Assembly (NCBI RefSeq): GCF_029360665.1
Contig: NZ_JARDUB010000002.1
Coordinates: forward strand, 248,001 to 312,000
Source of the DNA: Eudoraea chungangensis
GTDB lineage: Bacteria > Bacteroidota > Bacteroidia > Flavobacteriales > Flavobacteriaceae
Direction: 5' to 3'
Length of the DNA: 64,000 nucleotides
The notes beneath the pieces were generated by a model. It was not told where the DNA came from. It did no database searches and saw nothing but the letters and a program-made list of their open reading frames with translations. Positions within the stretch are counted from its first letter, which is position 1. Every line of letters starts with the position of its first letter. The position numbers and the translations under genes were made by a program. This document shows positions 19,913-30,200 of the stretch, in pieces.

Positions 19913-21223
19913 ATGAAAACTGTAAAACCTAAGTTAAGTTTTTGGCAGATATTTAATATGAACGTTGGTTTTCTTGGCATTCAATTCAGTTTTGGTTTAC
20001 AACAGAGTGCAATTAATCCGATTTTTCTTTTCCTGGGAGCACCAGAAGACATGCTCCCTATTTTAAACATTGCCGGACCGGTAACAGGTTTGGTTATTCA
20101 GCCGATTATAGGAGCTATTTCTGATAAAACTTGGTCGCCTCGTTGGGGCCGAAGAAAACCCTTTTTTCTTATTGGAGCCATTATAGGGAGTATGTGTTTA
20201 TTTGCGTTTCCTTTAAGTCCGGCATTATGGTTTGCCGTTGGTTTACTTTGGATTTTGGATGTGGGGAATAATATGGCGATGGAGCCCTACCGGGCGTTTG
20301 TTGGGGATAAGTTACCTAATAAGCAACTGAGCTTAGGTTACCAAATGCAGAGTCTTTTTGTAGGTGCTGGGATTGTATTGGCCAATGCTTCTATCTTTCT
20401 TTTTCAGGATTGGTTTGGTGGAGCCGCAGGTGAAGAAGTAGCCGGTTCTATTCCAAAATGGTTGTATTATTCCTTCTTTATAGGTTCTGTATTATCCGTA
20501 GCTACCATTTTGTGGTCTGTACTTAAAACTCCAGAAATACCGCCTAGTGATGAAGAACTGGCTGAAATCAATGCACATAAAAAGTTACCGTTTGTCGCTC
20601 GGTTTAAAATGCCATTTGTGGAAATTTCAAATGCTGTTAAAGAAATGCCCAAATTTATGTGGAAACTATCGGCTGTTTACCTTTTTCAATGGTATGCACT
20701 ATTTGTGTACTGGCAGTTTATTACGCCATTGTTTGTGAAGACTATGGGCTATGATCTCTCAGAGGCAGCGGCTCAATCGGCAAAAATGAGTACCACTTAC
20801 AACCTTGTAACAATTGTGGTTGCCTTGGCATTGGTGCCTTTGACATTAAAATATGGCGGGAAGAAGGTTTATGCCGCAAGTCTGTTGGCTACCGGACTTG
20901 CCTTAATTAGTATACCTTATATTTCTGATCCAATTTACGTACTTTTTCCCATGGTGTTTTTTGGGATTGGCTGGGCCGCAATGATGGGGATTCCGTATAC
21001 CATGGTTTCAAAAATTGTACCCCAAGATAGACGGGGTGTGTACATGGGCATATTGAATATGATGATCGTGATTCCTATGGGAATTGAAACACTGACTTTC
21101 GGATCAATATTTAAGAGCTTTTTGGGCGGCAATGCCGTTAATGCAATGCTTTTTGCTGGCATTTTCTTTATTATAGCCTCCTTATTAGCCATGCGATTAA
21201 ATATGCCATCCGATAAAGCTTAG
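19913..21223 (+). CDS. MFS transporter, SLC45/maltose-type sugar:cation symporter-like
   Basis: Inner membrane transporter of 436 aa with about twelve helices. The N-terminal part has the R-W-G-R-R-K-P-F-F signature of the glycoside-pentoside-hexuronide/SLC45 type and D-K-T-W-S-P before it. These relatives take up disaccharides or other sugars with a cation; the substrate here is unknown. No polysaccharide utilisation genes (SusC/SusD, glycoside hydrolases) are nearby, so context does not help. Gaps of ~150 bases on both sides suggest its own unit. Confidence 0.8.
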   Translation: MKTVKPKLSFWQIFNMNVGFLGIQFSFGLQQSAINPIFLFLGAPEDMLPILNIAGPVTGLVIQPIIGAISDKTWSPRWGRRKPFFLIGAIIGSMCLFAFPLSPALWFAVGLLWILDVGNNMAMEPYRAFVGDKLPNKQLSLGYQMQSLFVGAGIVLANASIFLFQDWFGGAAGEEVAGSIPKWLYYSFFIGSVLSVATILWSVLKTPEIPPSDEELAEINAHKKLPFVARFKMPFVEISNAVKEMPKFMWKLSAVYLFQWYALFVYWQFITPLFVKTMGYDLSEAAAQSAKMSTTYNLVTIVVALALVPLTLKYGGKKVYAASLLATGLALISIPYISDPIYVLFPMVFFGIGWAAMMGIPYTMVSKIVPQDRRGVYMGILNMMIVIPMGIETLTFGSIFKSFLGGNAVNAMLFAGIFFIIASLLAMRLNMPSDKA

Positions 21224-21355
21224 AAACCGGCATGGAGAAGATATAGTATTAGATATTTGCAACCTTAAATTTCTTAGAATTATACTTTACTGTACATATT
21301 GTAAATAGTCTCATAGATAAACGGTAATTAGATCTCTTTTTTATAAGGTTTCCCT

Positions 21356-21363
21356 TAAATTTG
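21356..21363 (+). promoter_or_regulatory. Candidate -7 box for the malic enzyme gene
   Basis: TAAATTTG fits TAnnTTTG exactly and ends 17 bases before the ATG at 21381. No good TTG was seen at the -33 distance. Confidence 0.45.
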
Positions 21364-21380
21364 TTTTTCAAATTGATGGT

Positions 21381-23675
21381 ATGTCCGAAGAGAAAAAAAG
21401 ACGAGAAGCTTTAATTTATCATGCAAAACCACAGCCAGGAAAGATTAAGGTTGTTCCAACAAAACCCTATGCCACACAAAGAGATTTAGCGTTGGCTTAC
21501 TCTCCTGGAGTCGCAGAACCTTGTTTGGAAATAGAAAAAGATCCTGAAAAGGTATATAAATATACTGCCAAAGGAAATATTGTAGCGATAATATCCAATG
21601 GAACTGCTGTATTGGGCCTGGGGGATATTGGACCGGAAGCTTCAAAGCCAGTAATGGAGGGAAAGAGTTTACTATTTAAAATTTTTGCTGATATTGATGG
21701 GATAGATATAGAGCTGGATACAAAAGATGTGGATAAATTTATTGAAACGGTAAAAATTATTTCTCCCACTTTTGGGGGAATTAATTTGGAAGATATAAAG
21801 GCTCCAGAGGCTTTTGAAATAGAAAGAAGGCTTAAAGAAGAGTTAGATATTCCGGTAATGCACGATGATCAGCATGGAACGGCGATTATTTCTGCTGCCG
21901 CTTTGTTAAACGCCTTGGAAATTGCCGATAAGAAGATAGATGAGGTACAAATTGTAGTTAGTGGAGCAGGAGCAGCGGCCATTTCTTGTACTCGATTATA
22001 CAAAGCATTCGGAGCCCTTGCAGAGAATATTGTAATGTTAGATAGCAAAGGGGTAATCAGGGCCGATGCGGAAAATTTAAGTCCTGAGAAGAGTGAGTTT
22101 GCCAGCCAAAGAAAAATAGACACCTTGGAAGAGGCCCTAAGAGGGGCAGATGTTTTTATTGGTTTATCTATTGCTAATATTCTAAGTCCAGAAATGCTTA
22201 AATCTATGGCAAAAGATCCCATTGTTTTTGCTATGGCAAATCCTAATCCTGAGATCGACTACGAGTTGGCCTGCGATACACGGCATGATATTATAATGGC
22301 TACAGGAAGATCTGATCATCCTAACCAAGTTAATAATGTTTTAGGATTTCCCTTTATTTTTCGAGGGGCTCTAGATGTTAGGGCAACGAAGATTAACGAG
22401 GAAATGAAGATGGCAGCTGTAAAAGCACTATCTAATTTAACAAAGCAACCAGTGCCGGAACAGGTTAATATAGCATATGGGGAAACCAGATTAACCTTTG
22501 GGAGAGATTATATTATTCCAAAACCTTTTGATCCGCGTTTAATAGCCGAGATACCACCAGCAGTAGCAAAGGCAGCTATGGAAAGTGGTGTTGCCAAAGC
22601 ACCAATTGAGGATTGGAATAGGTATAGAGAAGAATTACTCAAAAGATCCGGTGATGACAATAAAGTGATGCGATTATTAATGAATAGGGCAAAAAGCAAT
22701 CCGAAAAGAATTGTTTTTGCTGAAGCAAATCACCTGGATGTGCTAAAAGCTGCACAGATTGCTTATGAAGAAGGAATTGCCATTCCGATTTTACTTGGAA
22801 ATAGGGAGATTATTGATAGTCTGAAAAAGGAGTTAGAATTTGATGCTGAGGTCATGATCATAGATCCCAAATCTGAGGAATCGGAAGAGAAGAGGCTAGA
22901 ATATGCCAATAAGTTTTTTGAAGTCAGAAAGCGAAGTGGAATAACCATGTACGGTGCGGCTACAAAGATGAGAGAAAGGAATTATTACGGCGCAATGATG
23001 GTTTTACAAGGAGATGCGGATGGGATGATTTCTGGACATTCCAGGGCCTATGCAAACGTAGTTCGACCAATATTTGAGGTTATCGGGCGGGCCAATAATG
23101 TGTCTAAAGCGGCCACCGCTCATATTATGATTACAGAGAGAGGACCATTGATACTTGCCGATACTTCTATTAACATTGATCCGAATGCAGAAGAACTAGC
23201 AGAAATTTCGAGTATGACAGCCAACTTAGGAATGGCATTTGGTTTCGATCCTGTCATGGCACTTTTGTCTTATTCAAATTTTGGATCATCTGCTCATCCA
23301 CATGCAACAAAGGTTAGAGATGCAATAAAGATGCTCCATTCTTCACACCCTGAATTAGTAGTAGACGGAGAAATTCAAACGGATTTTGCCCTTAATAAAA
23401 GCTTAAGACAAACACAATTTCCATTTTCAAATCTTGCAGGAAAAAAAGTTAATACCTTAATTTTTCCTAACCTTGAAGCTGCAAATATCACCTATAAATT
23501 ATTAAAAGAGTTGCATGCAGCGGAGTCTATAGGTCCTATCATGTTGGGTTTGCGAAAAGCGGTACACGTATTGCAGCTGGGAGCCAGTGTAGAGGAAATG
23601 GTAAATATGACAGCAGTAGCAGTAATTGACGCTCAGGAACGAGAAAAAAGAAAAAAAGTTAAAATGGGTCAATAG
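21381..23675 (+). CDS. maeB: NADP-dependent malic enzyme fused to phosphotransacetylase-like domain
   Basis: Decarboxylates malate to pyruvate with NADP+ reduction. Residues ~1-430 are the malic enzyme part, with the Y-S-P-G-V-A-E-P-C motif, catalytic-site H-D-D-Q-H-G-T-A and the nucleotide-binding V-V-S-G-A-G-A-A-A. Residues ~430-764 resemble phosphate acetyltransferase (I-T-E-R-G-P-L near the middle) but in this family act as a regulatory, acetyl-CoA-sensing domain. The 764-aa length is the family norm. Possibly co-transcribed with ruvA, 33 bases downstream. Confidence 0.95.
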   Translation: MSEEKKRREALIYHAKPQPGKIKVVPTKPYATQRDLALAYSPGVAEPCLEIEKDPEKVYKYTAKGNIVAIISNGTAVLGLGDIGPEASKPVMEGKSLLFKIFADIDGIDIELDTKDVDKFIETVKIISPTFGGINLEDIKAPEAFEIERRLKEELDIPVMHDDQHGTAIISAAALLNALEIADKKIDEVQIVVSGAGAAAISCTRLYKAFGALAENIVMLDSKGVIRADAENLSPEKSEFASQRKIDTLEEALRGADVFIGLSIANILSPEMLKSMAKDPIVFAMANPNPEIDYELACDTRHDIIMATGRSDHPNQVNNVLGFPFIFRGALDVRATKINEEMKMAAVKALSNLTKQPVPEQVNIAYGETRLTFGRDYIIPKPFDPRLIAEIPPAVAKAAMESGVAKAPIEDWNRYREELLKRSGDDNKVMRLLMNRAKSNPKRIVFAEANHLDVLKAAQIAYEEGIAIPILLGNREIIDSLKKELEFDAEVMIIDPKSEESEEKRLEYANKFFEVRKRSGITMYGAATKMRERNYYGAMMVLQGDADGMISGHSRAYANVVRPIFEVIGRANNVSKAATAHIMITERGPLILADTSINIDPNAEELAEISSMTANLGMAFGFDPVMALLSYSNFGSSAHPHATKVRDAIKMLHSSHPELVVDGEIQTDFALNKSLRQTQFPFSNLAGKKVNTLIFPNLEAANITYKLLKELHAAESIGPIMLGLRKAVHVLQLGASVEEMVNMTAVAVIDAQEREKRKKVKMGQ

Positions 23676-23708
23676 TTGGGTCTATTCCAAAATACATTTT
23701 TTAATTAA

Positions 23709-24290
23709 ATGATTACGTATATAAAGGGCAAGCTAGTAGAAAAATCACCAACATTTTTGGTGGTAGAAAGTGGCGGCATTGGGTACTTTATAAATATTTC
23801 CCTGAATACTTTTGATCAGATAAAAGACAAGGAGAATATTCTTGTCTATACACACCTGCAGATTAAAGAAGATTCACATACCCTTTATGGTTTTGCCCAA
23901 AAATCTGAAAGAGAAATTTTTAGGCTACTTATCTCGGTTTCTGGCATTGGCTCAAATATCGCCCGTACCATGTTATCGTCTCTGTCTCCAGTTCAAATTA
24001 GAGATGCAATAGCTTCTGCTGATGTAGCTATTATACAAGGGGTCAAAGGGATAGGTGCAAAAACAGCGCAACGCGTTATTTTAGACCTAAAAGACAAAGT
24101 TTTAAAAATATATAATATTGACGAAGTTTCGCCAAATTCAAACAATACAAATAAAGAAGAAGCGTTATCTGCTTTAGAGGTTCTTGGGTTTACCAAAAGA
24201 CAGTCTGAAAAGGTTGTGGATAGGGTCTTAAAACAGGACACTTCTCTTAGCGTAGAGGACATTATAAAACAGACGCTGAAAAATTTGTAA
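23709..24290 (+). CDS. ruvA: Holliday junction DNA-binding protein RuvA
   Basis: Tetrameric protein that binds Holliday junctions and recruits RuvB. 193 aa. It has an N-terminal OB fold (M-I-T-Y-I-K-G-K-L), helix-hairpin-helix motifs (V-S-G-I-G-S-N-I-A and V-K-G-I-G-A-K-T-A) and a C-terminal RuvB-contacting helix bundle (E-A-L-S-A-L-E-V-L-G-F). It lies 5 bases before sprA and is likely co-transcribed with it. Confidence 0.97.
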   Translation: MITYIKGKLVEKSPTFLVVESGGIGYFINISLNTFDQIKDKENILVYTHLQIKEDSHTLYGFAQKSEREIFRLLISVSGIGSNIARTMLSSLSPVQIRDAIASADVAIIQGVKGIGAKTAQRVILDLKDKVLKIYNIDEVSPNSNNTNKEEALSALEVLGFTKRQSEKVVDRVLKQDTSLSVEDIIKQTLKNL

Positions 24291-24295
24291 AAAGT

Positions 24296-27200
24296 TTGAA
24301 AAACGGGGCAAAATCAATTCTTAAATCTTCTAGGTTTAAGATTTTTTTACTTACCATTATTTTTCTTGGAGTTTGTACTTCCTCTAATGCTCAGGAAGAC
24401 AATGAGCAGGAGGTAGATTCTGTGCAGACTGGTTTTGCATTAGGTAAGTTAGTTCTCGAAAACCCAGACAGTATTGTCTCCAAATATACGTATGACCCTG
24501 ACTTAGATCGATATATTTATTCCGAGACCGTGGGAGAGTTTGATATCAGCTACCCCATAATTCTCACACCAGAACAATTTTTTGAATTAGTTCAAAAGGA
24601 AAATACAAAGGCCTACTTCAAAGAAAAAATAGACGCCTTTAGTGGGAAAAAAGAAGGATCAGAAGAAGCACGAAAGAATCTGCTTCCCAACTTTTACGTA
24701 AATAGCGGATTTTTTGAAACTATTTTTGGAGGAAATACTATTGAAGTAATTCCACAAGGATCTGTGGCTATGGATTTGGGAATTATTTGGCAGAAGAACG
24801 ACAATCCTGCACTCTCTCCCAGAAATAGAACCAACCTGTCTTTTGATTTTGATCAGCGAATAAGTCTTAGTATGTTGGGTAAAGTTGGTGAACGATTACA
24901 AGTTACCGCTAACTATGATACCGAGGCTACCTTCGATTTTCAAAATTTAATAAAATTAGACTACACCCCAACGGAAGATGATATTATTCAGAAGATAGAA
25001 GTGGGTAATGTTAGTATGCCCCTGAATAGTTCCTTAATTACCGGAGCGCAAAGTCTTTTTGGGGTAAAGACGCAATTACAATTTGGCAGAACAACAGTCA
25101 CCGCAGTATTTTCAGAGCAGCGATCTCAAAACACTTCTGTTGTAGCCCAGGGCGGAGGAACCATTAATGATTTTGAATTTACGGCCCTCGACTATGACGA
25201 GGACAAACACTTTTTTCTTTCACAATTTTTCAGAGATTCTTATGACGAAGCTTTAGAGAACTATCCATATAAAAAGTCCCAGGTACAGATAACACGTTTA
25301 GAAGTGTGGGTAACGAATAGAACCCAACAAACCCTTAATGTTAGAAATATTGTGGCCTTACAGGATTTGGGAGAGGCCCTTAAAGATAAAACCAGAATCG
25401 GAATAGCTAATGGAGAACCCCCTGGGTTTTTTAATACCTCTGCATCGAATCAGGAACTTCCACGAAACGGAGCAAACGACTATGACCCTAATTTAATTGA
25501 TAATGGCGGGGTATTGAACAGTGCTATTCGTGATATAGCCACGGTAGAAAATGGCTTTGACATAAACACCGGGTATCAGGTAAACCAAGGGTTTGACTAT
25601 GCCATACTGGAGAATGCAAGAAAACTCGATATAGGCAGAGACTACCAATTCGATTCTCAGTTGGGATATATTTCCTTAAACCAGCGATTAAGTAATGATG
25701 AGGTGTTAGCTGTTGCTTATCAGTATACTTTTAATGGGGAAGTTTTTCAAGTAGGAGAATTTGCAAATGGGAGTATTGACGCTACAACCGTTACACCAGG
25801 AGTAGATCCTATTGTAAGCAATAATACTCTGGTACTAAAACTTCTAAAAAGTAATATTACCAATGTAGAAGATCCTATTTGGGATTTAATGATGAAGAAC
25901 ATTTATTCTACTGGTGCTTTTCAATTGAGTCAGGAAGACTTTAAGTTAAACATTCTTTATTCGGATCCTACACCTAGAAACTACATAACGCCTGTTACCG
26001 AAGGCCCAGGGAGTGGCTGGCCAGATGGATTACAAGACAGAATTCTTTTAGACGTCTTTAATTTGGATAGATTAAATGTTTATAATGATGTGCAACCAGG
26101 GGGAGATGGTTTTTTTGATTTTGTCCCGGGCATTACGGTGAGTACACAAAATGGCCTCATTATTTTTACAAAAGTGGAACCTTTTGGAGAATTTTTATTT
26201 GAAACTCTTGGAGGAGGTATTTACGATGTTGAAGATGATCAGGGATATAACGAAAACCAGCAGCGATATGTTTTTAGGAACATGTATGCCTTAACCAAGG
26301 CCGCTTCTTTGCAGGATGCCGAAAAAAACAGATTTAGATTAAAAGGAAGATATAAGTCTGAAGGAGCAAGTGGAATTCCTATCGGAGCTTTTAATGTTCC
26401 AAGAGGTTCTGTTAGAGTTACTGCAGGTGGAAGACAACTTCAGGAAGGAATAGACTATACGGTAAACTATCAGGCTGGTACCGTGCAAATTTTAGATCCA
26501 AGTTTGGAAGCCTCCAATGTGCCAATCAATATTTCCGTTGAAAACAACGCTATTTTTGGGCAACAGACTAGAAGGTTCACCGGATTTAATATTGAACATA
26601 AGTTTAACGAGAAGTTTATATTAGGAGGTACCTTCCAGAACCTGAATGAACGTCCGCTCACGCAAAAGTCTAATTATGGGGTAGAACCTGTAAACAACAG
26701 CATATATGGTCTAAATGGTAACTTTTCTACTGAAGTTCCTTTTTTAACCCGATTGGTTAACAAATTACCAAACGTTGATACGGATGTGGCCTCCAATGTT
26801 TCTGTAAGAGGAGAGGTGGCCTATTTAAATCCTAATTCACCGAAGAATGCAGATTTTCAAGGTGAAACCACTACTTATCTGGATGATTTTGAGGGCGCAC
26901 AGGCTCTTATTGATATTCGCTCATCCTTGGGATGGACCTTGGCAAGTACGCCTCAGGAATTTAGGGTGGATGGAGAACCTGATTTTGAAACTGGATTTGA
27001 AAGAGCAAAACTGGCATGGTATACTATAGACCCTATCTTTTACACGAATCAAAGACCCTCTGAGATAAACGACAATGACGTTTCAACCAATGAAACAAGG
27101 AGAGTGTTTATTGATGAGGTATTCCCTCAGGTGGATATTGCCCAGGGACAGACTACAGTACAAAATACATTAGATATGGCCTATTATCCAGATGAAAAAG

Positions 27201-30200
27201 GGCCTTACAATGCTAATGCGTCATACGAAACATTACCTCCGGATCAAAAATGGGCAGGTATGATAAGATCTTTAAGTAGTACTAACTTTGAGCAATCTAA
27301 TGTAGAGTTTGTACAATTTTGGGTAATGGATCCATATGTAGATGGGATTGGAGATGGCCCCGGGGAATTAGTCCTGAATTTGGGTAATATTTCTGAAGAT
27401 ATTTTAAAAGATGGGCGAAAGCAATACGAAAATGGTTTACCGGGAATAGGCTCTAACGATCTAACCACACCAACTCCCTGGGGGGTTGTGCCATCTACTC
27501 AGTCTCTTGTTTACGCATTTGATGCTAGTGAGGAGAATAGAAGTTTACAGGATTTAGGTTTTGATGGCTTAGATGATACTTTAGAAGCCAGTCAGGGATA
27601 TAATGGTCCGGATAGTGACCCGGCATTAGACAACTACCAGTATTACCTTAATAGAAGTGGGAGTATCTTAGAACGATATTTAGACTTTAATAATACGCAA
27701 GGAAATTCTCCGGTAGCCGTCTCAAATACCAATCGAGGCTCTACGACTTTACCAGATGTGGAAGATGTAAATAGAGACTTAACGATGAATACGATCGACA
27801 GCTACTTTGAGTATCGTATTCCGATTAGGCCAAATATCACTATAAACGATCCCTATGTTACAGATATTACGGAAGGTATTACACCAGAATTGCCAAATGG
27901 AACACAACTTAATCGTCGGTGGATTCAATACAAAATTCCACTTAGTGATTTTACAGATGCTATAGGGGGTATTGTGGATTTTCGATCGGTGAGTTTTATG
28001 AGAATGTACCTTACAGGCTTCAGCAATCCGGTAGTTTTGCGTTTCGCCACCCTAGATTTAGTTAGAATAGATTGGAGAAACTATACCAAGTCGTTATCAT
28101 CGGATAATGACGACCCTTCAGATGATGCTACCATTGTTGATGTGAATACGGTTAATATTGAAGAAAACAATTCAAGAGTGCCTATTCCTTATGTATTGCC
28201 TCCAGGGGTGCAAAGAGAACAATTAAATAATAACAATACTATTATTCGTCAAAACGAGCAGTCTCTTTCCTTTAAGGTAGAGAACCTTGAGCCTCGAGAT
28301 TCAAGAGGAGTTTTCAAAAATGTCAATATAGATGTGCGGCAGTACAAAAGGCTTAAGATGTTTCTACATGCAGAAAAGATTGTAGACTCAGATTATTTAG
28401 ATGATGATGTACCGCTCGTGGCATTTTTGAGAATAGGTACGGATTTTTCGGAAAACTATTATCAAATCGAAGTGCCTCTAAAATTCACCTCTTTTGGTTC
28501 TACGAGTCCGGAAGATATCTGGCCGGCAATTAATGAGTTAGATATAGCACTTAGTGATCTTAATAAAGTAAAATCGCAGGGAATAGCTGATCAGACCTTA
28601 GGCGAAGTAAGTTATTATGAAATTATTGATGGAGAAGCTGTCTCTGTAGAAGAATTTGCCCCAAGAACTCTTGGTCAGCTGCGAATTGGAATTCGAGGAA
28701 ATCCATCATTAGGATCTTTAAGAAGTGCTATGTTGGGGATTAAGAATATTGATGATTTACCAGCAAGAGGAGAAGTTTGGTATAATGAACTGCGTTTGGC
28801 AGGCTTGGACAATAATGGTGGCTGGGCTGCTATTGCTGCCGTTGACGCTAATTTGGCCGATTTCGCAAATGTAACTGCAACAGGAAATAAGAGCACTCCA
28901 GGATTTGGTTCAGTAGATCAAAGACCCAATGAGAGATCACGTGAAGATGCTATTGCATACGACGTTGTAACTAATGTAGAAGTAGGACAACTACTGCCTA
29001 AAAAATGGAATGTCCAGATACCCTTTAACTATGGAATAGGTGAACAATTAATTACCCCAGAATTTGATCCGGTATACGACGATTTAAAATTGCAAGACAG
29101 AATTGATGCGGCTCCAAATGAGGCGGAGGCTGACGTTATTAAGGAACAGGCCGAAGATTATACAAAACGGACAAGTATAAACCTAATAGGGGTAAGAAAA
29201 AATAGGGGTCCGGAAGCAGAGGCTAATTTTTATGATATAGAAAATTTCACCTTTAACTATTCTTATAATCAAACAGACCATAGAGACTTTGAAGTGGCCA
29301 GTCTAAAAGATCAGAATGTAAGAACAGGATTTGTTTACAACCACAATTTTAAACCGGCAGTAGTTGAACCATTTCAAAAAAACGATTCTTTATTTACAGG
29401 TTCGTATCTCCAATGGCTCAAAGACATGAACTTTAATGTATTGCCTGCAAGCTTTTCAGTTCAATCCGATTTTGATCGACAATTTAATCAACAGCGTTTC
29501 AGAGATGTATTAGAGCCAGGCGTGGAAACCTTGGATTTGCCATTATTACAGCAGAGGAATTATCTTTTCAATTGGCAATATGCACTAAACTACAGTTTGT
29601 CAAAATCCTTAAGGCTAAATATTACTACCTCTAATAATAACATTGTTAGAAATTATTTCACCGACCCGGACGATCCAACTTCTGAAATTAATCAGAACCT
29701 TAAAATTTGGGACGGTTTCTTTGATATTGGCGAGCCTAACCGTCATTCCCAACAATTTCAGCTAAATTACGATATACCGTTAAATAAAATACCTATTCTA
29801 GACTTTATGAATGTGCAATATACCTATACCAGTAATTTCGACTGGCAAAGAGGGGGAGATGCCATTAATGAAGTGGTACAGGAAGCCTTAGGAGACCCGG
29901 ATGCCGTGGTGAATACGGTTCAGAACGCCAATACCCATTCGGTCACAGCAGCACTTACAATGCAGCGACTATACGACCAAATTGGATTAAAAAAGAGGGA
30001 CGCTAAAACAGTTCAGGCAAGTAATGCCAATAGAAGAGATAAGGCAGGTAATCCTGTAGAAGGTGCTGAAAAACCAAAAAAGAAAACCAGTGCGGCTTTT
30101 AATACGGTTATTGATATAGTTACCATGGTAAAGAGAATAAATGTCAACTACAGCGAGAACAACGGAACAGTATTACCAGGATATACGCAATCAATTGGTT

